This document shows positions 34,053 to 45,054 of a DNA stretch of 64,000 nucleotides, one piece after another. The position numbers and the translations under genes are program-made. Under the pieces are notes generated by a model. That model had not been told where the DNA came from, did not search any database, and saw only the letters and a list, made by a program, of their open reading frames with translations. Source of the DNA: Massospora cicadina (lineage: Eukaryota; Entomophthoromycota; Entomophthoromycetes; Entomophthorales; Entomophthoraceae); contig JAKSZP010009202.1 in the NCBI GenBank assembly GCA_022478985.1, positions 186,001 through 250,000 of the forward strand, written 5' to 3'. Position 1 is the stretch's first letter. Each line of letters starts with the position of its first letter.

Positions 34053-34623
34053 TGTCACAAATCCAATATGACTGGACGATTAGCCTAAGGAAATATGGCG
34101 AAATGAATGGATCTGCCAGAATCAAAACGTTAATGGTAATTTAAGCGCTTCAGAATGAGGAAATATTATAATTAACAAGTTATATTGGATATAACAATTT
34201 TATATTGGTTTGCCTCTAAAATAAGGCGATGTCAACATTTGACAATTACCATTTAAATTTCCTACAATTAAGGCGATAGTAATTTCAAGAATAACCAGCC
34301 AAAGAAAGGAGAATCGGTGGAACCAAATAGTCTAAGCTATGAGAGTGGTATCATCCAAGCCGCTGTATTATAAGCGAGATGGGTAATCATGAGGAGGGTT
34401 GTTGTTAAGTAAGTAGAGGAAGAGCGGAACAGAAGGAATCTGTGAGATTGAGCAAGATTAAATAAAAGAGGTTGCAGGAGCAAGTGCTCCATATTTTATA
34501 TTAAGTTATTTTCTGTTATTTTGAGGACAACGATATTCATATTGTTGGTCCTGATTGCTCAGTGGGTCAAACCCTGTGCAAAGTCCGCCTGCGTATCTAG
34601 GGATACTGTCAATTTTTATAACA
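34053..34623 (+). repeat. Element C 5' LTR
   Basis: A 571-bp block, TGTCACAA...ATAACA, matching the 3' LTR at 47647-48218 over its whole length with roughly 93% identity by eye. An AATAAA lies near 34461. It is followed after one base by TGGTGCTCACTACAGG, a plausible tRNA primer-binding site. The left flank GGCTG (34048-34052) belongs to LINE-alpha copy 3. Confidence 0.9.
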
Positions 34624-34686
34624 GTGGTGCTCACTACAGGGGGCCCATTGATCAGTTATATAAAATATAAAACCCAGTTGCCTGCT

Positions 34687-34856
34687 ATGCCGCAGTCCAG
34701 TTGCTTTGATAGGGAATCTGCACAAGACGCTGGGGCTGTTGCATATGAGGAATTGAAATTTGCCTTGGACACTGTGCTCAAAAAACAAGATGAGCTGATT
34801 AAGGAAGTTTGCTGTGACAATCTACCACCATTTAACTGTGATGTAAATATTCATTG
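34687..34856 (+). pseudogene. Element C gag, N-terminal piece
   Basis: It starts MPQSSCFDRESAQDAG shortly after the primer-binding site and continues with an amphipathic helix (YEELKFALDTVLKKQDELIK). It ends at the insertion point of element D. The remainder of gag resumes at 42877. Confidence 0.65.
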
Positions 34857-35665
34857 TGCTGAATTTTTGGTCTATTGAGGATGACTGGTTCTTCTTATGC
34901 GGTAAGATGAAGTTTTGAACATCTATTGTATAAAGACAACAGACCAGATGGTGACTATAATTAATATATAGCTCCTTGGTAATTATACTTGAAGGTGTAT
35001 TATTCTGTCATTACTTAGACAATGGCACGCTGCCCTGATCTTTCTGATCCCAAGTAAATCCTCAACTTAATACAATGTAAAGTATTAATAAAAAAGCTTA
35101 TAAGAAAATTATAGAACTGTAGGAATATTTGACTTTTTTTATTAGTATTAACTTAAGATAATTTATAGGGTTTGATGTTCACCACATCTTACCCATGATG
35201 CCTTAATTTTAATGGCACTTGGCCAGAGAAAGTAACGAGTTTGTTTGAGGGTTTACAATCCATTCAACTTGAGACATCCCAAACATCTCAGAGTCAGTCT
35301 CAAACTTGGAAATATATAAGACAGCATTTCTAACACATCTACAAATAGCTGAACTGATACTCATCTCAAGCAATTGGCAGCACATACCAAGGCGATTCAT
35401 ACCACTAATTAGTAATTGATTTGATCAAAAACATAATTGGTATTAAAAACTAATTTTGACATAGACCAACAAAGCCCACGTGCCTGGGTTATTTAGTTGG
35501 TTAATATTATAGGTTCGACTAAACCAACAAAGCCCCTGTGCCCATGTCATCATAGTCAAATATTATTAAGTGGAATTGCTAGGCCACGAATCCCAAGTTC
35601 AGATATACTTAGGATATTTTTGATTTATAATTACCAACGCTTTATATCCAGTCAACCATTAAACA
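34857..35665 (-). repeat. Element D 3' LTR (left copy)
   Basis: 809 bp, the same length as the right copy at 42063-42871 and nearly identical to it (about 97% by eye). On the minus strand it starts TGTTTAATGG and ends TTCAGCA. The right copy has TGTTGAAT...ATTCAACA. The polypurine tract (aaggaggggaag on the minus strand) lies at 35666-35677. The five bases before it (cattg, 34852-34856) match catgg after the right LTR at four positions. Confidence 0.9.
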
Positions 35666-36099
35666 CTTCCCCTCCTTGACTGGATAAAAGCAGAGGTATT
35701 CATTTCCTATTGGTCACAACATCCAATTTTTTCTCAACCTTCAGAATAGGATGCTATGTTAATAGCTGAATGCTACAGTTAGTTCATGCATTTGCCTTCG
35801 TTTCTTCTATGCCTGCTGAGGCTCTAGCAATCTTTGGCAATCTTGAACTAGCCCCCTTGGCTTTAATTTCACTCTTCTCCCCCTCCCAAAGATGAGTTTC
35901 CTATTTTCAATGATGACAAGGCCACATTTTTAAATAAATATTTATATTACACTTATTTCTTGACTTTTCTATGCTCTTATAATTTTATTATTATTATTAA
36001 TATCATTATATATCATTTCTTATACCTTTCTCTTACTTTAATTTTTCTTTTTTTACTTTATTATTGTTACTATATTTTTTATTCTTTACAATATGGACA

Positions 36100-37330
36100 A
36101 AGGAACTTAGCGTGTACTTGATTCACAACCCAGCCACCTTGATCTTTTATGGTATATACATCTTTCGGACAAATCTCCAATACAATAATGGACCTTTCCA
36201 AAGTGAGGCAAGCTTGTGCACGCGGCCTGCGCTATGAGTATCAGAATATACTACCAAGTCTCCCTCTTTAAATTTAGTCACTGCTGCTCATTTAGTTTCA
36301 TCATAGCTCTTTTGACTAGTTTTTGACTAATCACATTTTGGTAAGTTTCAGATTGTAACCTGATTAAGGTCTTCACTAACTGCTCAACATAATTATTTGG
36401 ACTAATTGCTTCAGTTGAACTGAGTACTGAATAAAATAATGGAGGCAGAGATGGCTGTCTACCATACAGAAGTTGAAATGGAGAGTGGCTGGTACTGCTG
36501 TGGTGTCTAATATTGTACACAAACATGGTAGCACTAATATAGGTAGCCCACTGCAAAGGCGCTAAGGCTGCGTTTTTGCATAAAATGCTGACTAGAGTGC
36601 CTTTCACTCGCTCTAACATACTGTTAGTCTCAGGATGGTACGGTGTTGATAGCACTCCGTTGATAGACATCAACTCATTTAACCGCTGTACCATCTGAGC
36701 AGTAAAATTTGTGCCATTATCTGTCAATATCTTCTGGGGGCATCCGTTCTTATAGATAATATTATCCATAATGAACTTGGCAGTAGTTAGGGCCCTGACG
36801 TCTCAGATTGCTTTTGCTTTCACCCATTTTTTTAGATGGTCAATAGCAACAATTATGTGTTTGTTGCCTAGGCTGCTCACAGGCAAAGGGCCAACTACAT
36901 CTATTAATACAGTATGCTAAGCCCAGTCAGGTTTGATTAAATGATACTTCACATCTGACTTCATAGGTTTTGTAATTTGACAAGAATGACATTTGTTGAG
37001 TACATCTTGGATATCAAATTGCATTGAATACCAGTAGTAATTTGACCAAATTAATTATAGCGTTTTGGTTAATCCTCTGTGCTTCACAGCCTTGTGCGCT
37101 TGTGTAATAATTTCCATTTGATCAGAAGGTTTTGTGAAAATTTGATGCTGCCCATTGGGCCTGAGCTTGTATAAAACTCCAATCAAATATTCAGTATCAG
37201 TTATTGCTTTTTCAATTGCTTTTTTCACTTCAGTTGGCTTGTCCTCATATTTCCGGTTAATCATCTTTTCATGAAGTTCATTGGCTAAACTGCTCAGAAC
37301 AGCTACAATAGGAAGTCTCAATAATCTGTC
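36100..37330 (-). pseudogene. Element D integrase
   Basis: Minus strand. The HHCC zinc finger is legible (AHKAVKHRG near 37080, LNKCHSCQITKP near 37000). The core contains LTDNGTNF (D) and PETNSMLERVKGTL (E) in 36769-36278. The C-terminal domain (KFKEGDLVVYSD...HKLASLWKGPL, 36270-36180) follows. DDE residues look intact in the part visible, but stop codons separate finger, core and C-terminus. No chromodomain is present. Confidence 0.85.
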
Positions 37331-37339
37331 TGCATTTTG

Positions 37340-38610
37340 ATGGGCCGCCCCAGCTCTATGAATAATTTCATAATCATATGCTTGTAATTTCAAAGCTCAG
37401 CGGGCTAAAAGTCCTTCAGGTTCCTTGAGGTTGTGGAGCCATCTTAATGAGCTGTGATCTGTTACTACTTGAAACTTGATGCCATGAATGTAAACTCAAA
37501 ATTCTTTACATGTGTAGATTACAGCTAAACACACTCGTTCAGTCACTGTATAATTACGCTCATGCTTATTCAGCGTCCTGCTGCAATAAGCGACTGGATG
37601 CTCCTCATCATCCTCCCCAATCTGAGATAACACACTCCCAATCGCAGTCAATGAAGTGTCAGTTTGTATGATAAAAGGCCTACTGAAATCTGGATATTGA
37701 AGGATAGGTGCGGAGCTCATTCTGGTTTTCAAAGCCTCAAAGGCCTATTGGCATTCTTCTGCCCAGCAAAATCGAACTCCTCCTTGCAGCAAATGGAATA
37801 GGGGCTCAGCAATCCTTGCAAACCCTTCTACAAATCTTCTATAGTACACTACCATGCCTAAGAACATTTAAACATCCCTCATACTCATTGGAGGTTGCAT
37901 TTTGTTAATTGCCTCCACCTTTTGAGTTTGAGGCCGCAAGCCTTTGGCATCAATAACAAACCCAAGGTATTCCAATTGTTCTTTAAAGAATTGACATTTT
38001 ATAGGTTTTATCTTCAGATTAGCCTTCAACAGTCGTTCAAACACTTGTTCAAGGTGCTCCAAATGTTTGGAAAATATTTGTGAAAAGACATTGATATCAT
38101 CCAAATAAACCAGTACACAGGATAATTTAAAATCCCCACTTAAATTGTGTCCATGGCTCGTTGAAAAGTTGCTGGCGCATTGCACAGCCCCTGTGGCATG
38201 CGCGTTGGTTGAAATAGTCCTTGAGTAGCAATCATTGTGCACTTCTCCTGCTCCTCTTGAGGCAGTTCAATTTGCCAATATCCTGAAGTAAGGTACATTG
38301 CAGTAAAGTATTTCGCCCCTCCCAGATAATCAAAAGCATCATAAATTCTAGGCAACGTATAGAAATCTTTTTTCATAATGGCATTTAGGCATCAATAATT
38401 AATCACAACTCAATTACTGCCATCTTTTTTCTTTATAATTAAAACTGGACTGGCCCACGGGCTTTTGGATGGCACTATCATTCCACTTTTTAGTAATTTT
38501 TCTAGCTCTTCGCTGACTATTTTGTCACTAGCCCTGGGGCGCTGAATTGGCCTCATTCTAATAGGTGCATGGTCCCCAGTGTCAACAAAATGCTGGACTC
38601 CTTTTGCACA
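37340..38610 (-). pseudogene. Element D reverse transcriptase and RNase H
   Basis: Minus strand. RT: SKSPWASPVLIIKKKDGS (to 38410), then MYLTSGYWQIELPQEEQEKC, PTRMPQGLCNAPATFQRAMD, and intact YLDD at 38107-38096 followed by NVFSQ. LEYLGFVIDAKGLRPQTQK ends the 38242-37868 frame. RNase H: IQTDTSLTAIGSVLSQIGED, then HPVAYCSRTLNKHERNYTV (37732-37496), then LQAYDYEIIHRAG (37390). The YLDD box is the only fully intact RT active site among the LTR elements here. A few stops and frame changes remain. Confidence 0.88.
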
Positions 38611-38805
38611 ACCTAAATCTTGATCATCTTTGGCGAAAATTTCAGTAAATTGTTTGAACAACTCTAGTGCTTCATCCTTCTGTTGTTCTGATAATCTGGT
38701 AAATGTTTCTCGAGGGATTACAGTATGTGCCCCAAGGATTTTGTTTGGTAAGCCTAGCTCGGATAAATCACCAAATTTGATGTCTGATTTTAATTCATCC
38801 CTTGG

Positions 38806-39006
38806 AAACAGATGCATGAATGCAACTACTTGATATTTATTGATCTTAATAGTTTGGCTGGTCAGATTTGCTAATAGGACATCAATTTCCCCATGTCCTG
38901 GTATAAGTAATCCAGGCGCCATACAAGGTTCCATATGAGAGTGATGCCATGGGGACATAACCTCACCATATAGTCCTTCTGGAATATCCAGCGTGGTCCC
39001 AGTCTT
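38806..39006 (-). CDS. Element D dUTPase-like module
   Basis: Within the open frame 39051-38410, residues ~16-82 read KTGTTLDIPEGLYGEVMS, then MAPGLLIPGHGEIDVLLANL, then IKINKYQVVAFMHL. The order (TG..hxIPxGhYGxV, hxxGxxGEIxVxLxNL, IxxxxxVA) fits the fold of trimeric dUTPases. The catalytic Asp and Tyr of motif III are replaced (IPGH) and motif V is absent, so enzyme activity is doubtful. The same frame runs on into the RT with no break. dUTPase-bearing gypsy elements are known from fungi. Homology here is judged by eye. Confidence 0.5.
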
Positions 39007-39274
39007 CATAACCAGTTGATGGCCTGGAGCTATTGTCGCATCCTTGTTCACATGTAGGGGTATTCCTCAATTTTCATTTATAGCATTTGGCATGGAACAG
39101 CTTCAATTTCCCTGCTGAAGATCCTATCAGTATTATTCCATTGGCATAAAATATTAATAAAGTTTTGATGATGGCTTGCGGGCTTCATATTGTCACAAGA
39201 ATAATAAATTGGAAGTGATTGGCCTAAAATCATCAAAACGTTTTCTTTAAAATCACATGAGATCCTATAGGTCC

Positions 39275-39676
39275 TTAAAAACTCATTATAATTAAGATGT
39301 AGTAATTAATGTTCAGAAGCACTATTGCGGGTACTGCTACTACTAAAGCTCCAAATTTCAGTGGCAAGGCGCTGTAAGCTCCTTCACTCTTAGTGCTGTT
39401 GAGGCCTGTGGTTCCATACCCCCTATGATGGTCAATGTATGGCGCAATTTTCAGTTTCTTCACCAACTTCATGGAAACAATGTTTACAGGTGCTCCTCTA
39501 TCAACAATAGCAACAACTTTGATCTTGTTGACCAGAATATCCACATAAGTGCACTCAGAGTAGTAGAAATCGATAGAATTTACTAAGTGAATATGTGAAG
39601 AATCCAGAGAATTAAGAGTGTTCTTTAGAGTATTTCCAATGCTAGGACATTCATGGATGAATTTGTCAATTGGCAT
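39275..39676 (-). pseudogene. Element D aspartic protease
   Basis: The frame includes YSECTYVDILVNKIKVVAIV then DRGAPVNIVS. The active-site DTG is changed to DRG. Then MKLVKKLKIAPYIDHH and GTTGLNSTKSEGAYSALPLK. Element C has the intact form VDTGAPVNIVS at the same place. The frame is open, but the catalytic threonine change would be expected to impair it. Confidence 0.8.
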
Positions 39677-39953
39677 TGATATATTAACCCCTTTCAGACT
39701 TGGGGTATCAGATACATTGCTCAGACCTTCTACTGGAATATTTTCTCTTTTGTTGCATATATGGTTTAGCTACTACTTCAGAGGCCTCAGGTCTGACAAC
39801 CTTACTCTGAGAGCGAGTTACCGCATGTACATTTGTAGAATCTTCATTAGGTACTAGAATGGAATTTGTCTCATTGTTAAGCAAGGCCCCGTGGCCTGTG
39901 TTTTCTTGTTGATCAGGCAGGAATGGTTTTTGGCACAATAGAGCATCCCGCAT

Positions 39954-41953
39954 CTATTGTGCTTGTTCTTTTCTTTTCTCCTGCACATTATCAGGAAGGA
40001 CTACATTGACATTGCGCTGATGGCATCGAGAGGCAAAGTGCCCTTTATGGTTGCATTTATAGCAGATAATATCATTCATTGAGCGTGTGGGCTTTGTATC
40101 TGAGTTCTGCTCAGTTTTCACAGGTGAATCATTTTCAATCTTCTTAATGACTTCAATGGGTTTCCTAACAGAGGCAGGTCCTGATTTGTACCCAGTATTA
40201 GGAGGGCCATAATTCTGTGAAAATCTGCAAAGATAGTCAACTAGTTCAGAGGTTGTAAGATTTTGTACAAAGGCAGGCATTAAAACGTTTGAGAAATTTT
40301 TGGTAAGATTGTACCGCATGTTCTAATGCAATCTTAGCATCAAAAGCGACCATAACTTTGGTGCCTAAGAACTTGCGCTTTGCGATAGAATTGATCCACA
40401 ATTTCATCAATGGCTTCATCTTTTTTAAATCAAATATTTATAAATTTATACATTCTGGTTGACATCCATTCTGGACCTCCAAATTTGTAAAGCACAGCCT
40501 CTTTGACTTCAGCATAAGTTGGGTTTTCATTGATATGGGGCATAATCAACTCAATGCTCCACTGATCCAAGCAGTTAATCATGGTAGCTGCTTTGTTGCG
40601 GTTGCTGGCCCCATACATAGCCAATTCAAAGCATTTGATAAATGTGGTGATACTTCCATTCTTGTCAAATATAAGCAGGCTCGCTGGTTTGTAATTATTG
40701 CTTTCCCACCCAGGGTTATCAGAATTGCTTCTTTGATGGCTTGGGCCAGATGCACTAGGGCGTTGAGGCACTGCACCATGATTTAAGATATTGGGGTTGG
40801 CCAAAGCAACCATATTACTGGGCATCTATCAATGTGGTACTGCATCTACTTCAGTGGCTACTTCCAAAGCTTCATCCTCATAGTATTTGGAAGCATTTTC
40901 AGTTGAATGGTTTGTAGCACATTGGCAATGTATGTCATCCAAGTTTCGGATTTGATCATAAATTTAATTTTCCCAGTTAACACAATTTTGAATCTTTAAC
41001 TCCAACTTTGTAATTCCTCATTCAAAGTGGTGGTTTGTAATTGCAAAGTGGAAATCACTTGATCTTTTTCCTTAATTGTCTTCTTATACTGATTTACTTC
41101 TCCATGAAGAAGATTGTTCAACTCATTAATATTGGTGACCTCCTCATTAATATTATTAATCTGCCAATTGAGATGATCAATAGAATCTTGAATTTTTTCA
41201 TTTTCTGCCCGTTGGCCTTCAAATTGTGTTTACCAGCAATTGATTTTTCAGTATATTCATCCTTCATCTGTGAAATTTGGGCGCACAGTCATTGATGCTG
41301 ATTACAAAATTCATCATTAGTGTTTAGCTGTGCCTCTTGAGCTTCGTGATTAAGCCTCATGAACTCTGAAGCATTAATAGAAGTCTGTGTGATATTGTTA
41401 ACTCAAGTTTTGGTAATTCCTCTTTCTTCTAAGAAATTGCCAAAGATAGGATGCAATCTGTCATTTAGCTCTTGTGCTACTTCTGCCACTCTGTCATTAG
41501 CCCTTAATTAGCTAGATTATAATTCGCTTCCAAGCTAGAATGGACTTCAGCAAAGTTGGCCTCTAAACGCTTATTTAAAATTTGGGCCGCCTGGCTGGAG
41601 TTGCATAAGAAGTTAACCAACTCAGTAATGGCCACATGATGGCGAGCAATTGTCATCTGAGAATTTCTAGAGGTGGGATGTACAAATTTGATTAGGTATT
41701 GGGCAATATTCTCTATCCCAATTAAATTAATTCTGACTTGAGCTACACTCAATTGATGATGTGCTAGATATCTCATCCACAACACATCTTGCTGTCGTTG
41801 ACAATAGAAAGGATTACTGTTGTTGTCTGCAGGCCCTTGTCCCATTTGGTACCCTCTTAACAACTGATGCTCAAGTTGTTTAAGTTCTTCATGTGAAATG
41901 GGCTCATCAGGGTAGGTAATGATAGGTACATTATTCAAATTAATTTGGGACAC
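39954..41953 (-). pseudogene. Element D gag with coiled coil and CCHC
   Basis: Minus strand. It begins MSQINLNNVPIITYPDEP (41953). A coiled-coil stretch follows around 41230-41010 (SIDHLNWQINNINEEVTNIN, then ELNNLLHGEVNQYKK). The capsid-like part (40825-40430) includes PTYAEVKEAVLYKFGG, matching VTYQEVKKTVLKLFGG in C. The nucleocapsid knuckle CYKCNHKGHFASRC is intact at 40064-40023 (CX2CX4HX4C). Frame breaks occur near 41500 and 40400. Gag would form the virus-like particle of a live element. Confidence 0.82.
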
Positions 41954-42062
41954 AGTAATTTTTGTATTCCCATTAGGTCCATAATAGTTCTAAAATAATT
42001 GATTAAATTTACTCCCATACTTGACGCGGTCACCATCTGCATTACCAGCCATGAGCGCCACT

Positions 42063-42871
42063 TGTTGAATTTTTGGTCTATTGAAAATGACTGGTTCTTC
42101 TTATGCGGTAAGACGGAGTTTTGAACGTCTATTGTATGAAGACAACAGACCAGACGGTGACTTTAATTAAGATATAACTCCTTGGTAATTCTACTTGAAG
42201 TTGTATTATTCTGTCATTACTTAGACAATGGCACGCTGCCCTGATCTTTCTGATCCCAAGTAAATCCTCAACTTAATACAATGTAAAGTATTAATAAAAA
42301 AGCTTATAAGAAAATTATAGAACTGTAGGAATATTTGACTTTTTTTATTAGTATTAACTTAAGATAATTTATAGGGTTTGATGTTCACCACATCTTACCC
42401 ATGATGCCTTAATTTTAATGGCACTTGGCCAGAGAAAGTAACGAGTTTGTTTGAGGGTTTACAATCCATTCAACTTGAGACATCCCAAACATCTCAGAGT
42501 CAGTCTCAAACTTGGAAATATATAAGACAGCATTTCTAACACATCTACAAATAGCTGAACTGATACTCATCTCAAGCAATTGGCAGCACATACCAAGGCG
42601 ATTCATACCACTAATTAGTAATTGATTTGATCAAAAACTCAATTGATATTAAAAACTAATTTTGACATAGACCAACAAAGCCCACGTGCCTGGGTTATTT
42701 AGTTGGTTAATATTATAGGTTCGACTAAACCAACAAAGCCCCTGTGCCCATGTCATCATAGTCAAATATTATTAAGTGAAATTTCTAGGCCACAAATCCC
42801 AAGTTCAGATATACTTAGGATATTTTTGATTTATAATTACCAACGATTTATATCCAGTCAACCATTCAACA
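42063..42871 (-). repeat. Element D 5' LTR (right copy)
   Basis: 809 bp. On the minus strand it starts TGTTGAATGGTTGACTGG and ends CAAAAATTCAACA, an 8-bp terminal inverted repeat. Two bases after its end lies TGGCGCTCATGGCTGG, the primer-binding site. Right flank catgg (42872-42876) pairs with cattg at 34852-34856. Confidence 0.9.
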
Positions 42872-42876
42872 CATGG

Positions 42877-43860
42877 GTTCTTTTGACAATTTGAGTTTGC
42901 AACTGAAGGAACCTTTGACTGACAAAGGACAAAACTGATGATCTCAACCTTGGATGTTGGCAGCGCTAAAAGTAGTTTAGTATCTTCCAGATAGTTCTGT
43001 TACCTATCAAGAAGTCAAGAAGACGGTGCTAAAGTTGTTTGGTGGAACTGCAAAAATGTCGCAGCAAAAAGCCAAGTTCTTGACCATTGGGTTCCAGCAA
43101 AATGAGACTCTCACCACATTTTCTGAGCGTTTTGTGGCGGAAGCCCACATGTTGATTGGGGCAGGGATCTTATCTGAAGTTGATGTGTGAATTACTATGT
43201 CCTCTGCGGTAAAACCATACCTTGAGCTTTTCAACGTCATGGCCCCTTTGTTGGAGCCTGATGTACCTCTTCTTAAACTTGTTCAGTTTGTATGTCACTT
43301 AGCTGTATCCTTCCCGCCACCCAACATTGAACAGATTCGCACTGTTGCTGTTGCTGACCCTAGTTTGTGGGGGAAAACAATCAGTTGGCTCAGGTTTCTC
43401 CAGGATACTCATCACAGTCCAACATCCATTCCATCTCTGCCAATCAACAACTGATCAACTACCACTTTGACCCTGAATATGCCAATTGATAGCAGATGTT
43501 CTACTGATGTGGGTCTGGTTATGCTGATTATCTTCGGAATACCCTTCCAAGTGGGCCAGATTATATTAAGCACAGCTGTAGGACCTATGGAATAAGTTGT
43601 TCTAATTGTGGTCACACTGGGCACATGGGGTGATGGTGCCTAATTGACGGACCCTTTACATACTACAGGATCAAAGCTATCAGGGAAAAGTTGGAGTGTA
43701 GTAGAGATGAGACTCTCTAATTCCGCTAGCTCAAATTCATACGTCCCGCCTGAAGCTACTGTGTTAATTGCAGCAGAAGCCTCCCAGTATGATGATACCT
43801 CCCTCTATCAACAACCAGTTGAGGGAGTAAAAGTGCTGTCTCAAACACAAGTCAAATAAA
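42877..43860 (+). pseudogene. Element C gag, remainder with CCHC
   Basis: After the D insertion, the capsid-like region reads SSVTYQEVKKTVLKLFGG and FLTIGFQQNETLTTFSERFV (to about 43188), then IEQIRTVAVADPSLWGK. The knuckle CSNCGHTGHM lies at 43598-43639, with an in-frame TGA before its last cysteine. A gag-protease linker follows to 43859. Several stops make it non-functional. Confidence 0.75.
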
Positions 43861-44069
43861 TGGTGAACACGAGGTTTCTGGAGCAGCTAAAGCCTTACAC
43901 TTGCCAAATGTTTGACCAAAGTCCATCAGACCAGCTAGAACCATTTGCAGATGCGTTGTCTCTAAAAGGAGTAGAGGTCGCTTTTCCAGTGGATGCTATT
44001 ATAAAAAAGTACCCTACAGTTGGTGCAAGTATTATAATTTTCTGGGAAAACGTGAACCACTGAATGTAC

Positions 44070-44390
44070 ACATAGTAAATAGCCAGCATTCATCTTACTC
44101 GGAGTGCACCTACTGTGACATTGTGGTAGCCAAAACCAGAGTACATGCTATAGTTGATACGGGTGCCCCTGTTAACATTGTCTCCACTAAGTTGGTGGCA
44201 TAGTTATCTTTAAAACCTGACATAGACCACAGGATGGTTTATGGAACTGCTGGGGCGGAAACTACTGTCTCTAAGGGAGCGTATAACGCACTTCCCTTGC
44301 AGTTTGGATCCGTTGTTGTGGTGGCTCCAGCAGTAGTATTACCAAATAGCAACTATAATCTGTTAATTGTAACTGCTTTTATGTGACACT
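44070..44390 (+). pseudogene. Element C aspartic protease
   Basis: SECTYCDIVVAKTRVHAIVD runs into an intact active site, VDTGAPVNIVS (GAT at 44156). A stop (TAG) follows in KLVA-stop-LSLKP. GTAGAETTVSKGAYNALPLQ matches element D. The active-site triad is kept, but the frame is broken. Confidence 0.8.
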
Positions 44391-44609
44391 ATGGAGCTGT
44401 CGTTGACATGATGGAAGAGACCCTCACTATTTTGGGGCAGCGGATCCCAATTTATTTTACCTCTAGAGGAGTGCCAAAGGATTCAGCGCATATGGGACAA
44501 ATCAACCTTGCCTACAGCGATGGGGTGATTCCAGTGCGCTATCATCAATTAAAAGGGAAAACTTGGCCCCTTCCCCATTAGATATATGAATATCAGGGAC
44601 TACCGCTTA

Positions 44610-44971
44610 GAGCAGCTGGAGCTATATCCATTCCCTCTAGACACCAAGTAATAAAAGACACTGAGTTAGAGGTGGAATTGCCATATGGGCTTTATGGGGA
44701 GATCATTGGCCCTTATCAGCAATCCTGGCTTGAGCCCCACATGGCTCCAGGAATCATACTTCCAGGATATGAGGAAATCAAGATATTGATAGCAAATCTT
44801 CATAGAGAACCACTCCAAATCCGCTGGCAACATATTATAGCATATTTACATCTGATCCCAGTTGAGGAGATCAATGAGGTTCACGAGTTCAGTTCCTTGG
44901 ATATATTTGGTCTGCCCATTGAGCTGCCTCCCAGGGTAATGGCAGTTGTGCCACAGGAGAATCTTATGTAG
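44610..44971 (+). pseudogene. Element C dUTPase-like module
   Basis: VELPYGLYGEIIGPYQQS, then MAPGIILPGYEEIKILIANL, then IRWQHIIAYLHLIP. This is the same domain order as in element D. The motif III tyrosine (PGY) is kept, while the preceding Asp is Leu. It lies between protease and RT. Confidence 0.5.
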
Positions 44972-45054
44972 TTCTCAGAAGATCAGAAGGATCGGGTGGA
45001 AGCTTCATTTCAAAAATACAAAGAGGTTTTTGTGGTAGACGATCATAATTTGGG

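Larger units (their letters stand above)
34857..42871 (-). mobile_element. Gypsy element D, full length, inside element C gag
   Basis: An 8-kb minus-strand element with two 809-bp LTRs, primer-binding site (TGGCGCTCATGGCTGG, read from 42060 downward), gag (41953-39954), protease (39676-39275), dUTPase-like module (39006-38806), RT (38600-37870), RNase H (37732-37340), integrase (37330-36100) and polypurine tract. It is the best-preserved LTR element here and the innermost of its nest. This fits its being the youngest. It is related to its host element C: the same PPT string, CCAGTCAAGGAGGGG, and homologous proteins. Confidence 0.92.

Noticed and set aside
35500..35540. GGTTCGACTAAACC in LTR D as a pol III box B or tRNA gene
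   Set aside because: No box A at the proper distance and no cloverleaf; it is simply conserved between the two D LTRs.
34857..42871. Large repeated segments (34857-35665 and 42063-42871) as a segmental duplication
   Set aside because: Equal length, terminal inverted repeats, primer-binding site, polypurine tract and a 5-bp flank show that they are LTRs of one element.
43598..43642. TGA read as tryptophan (alternative code) because several stops are TGA
   Set aside because: Stops in the elements are a mix of TGA, TAG and TAA, and many TGA positions align with residues other than Trp (for example Cys in the half-LINE copy 2 knuckle).
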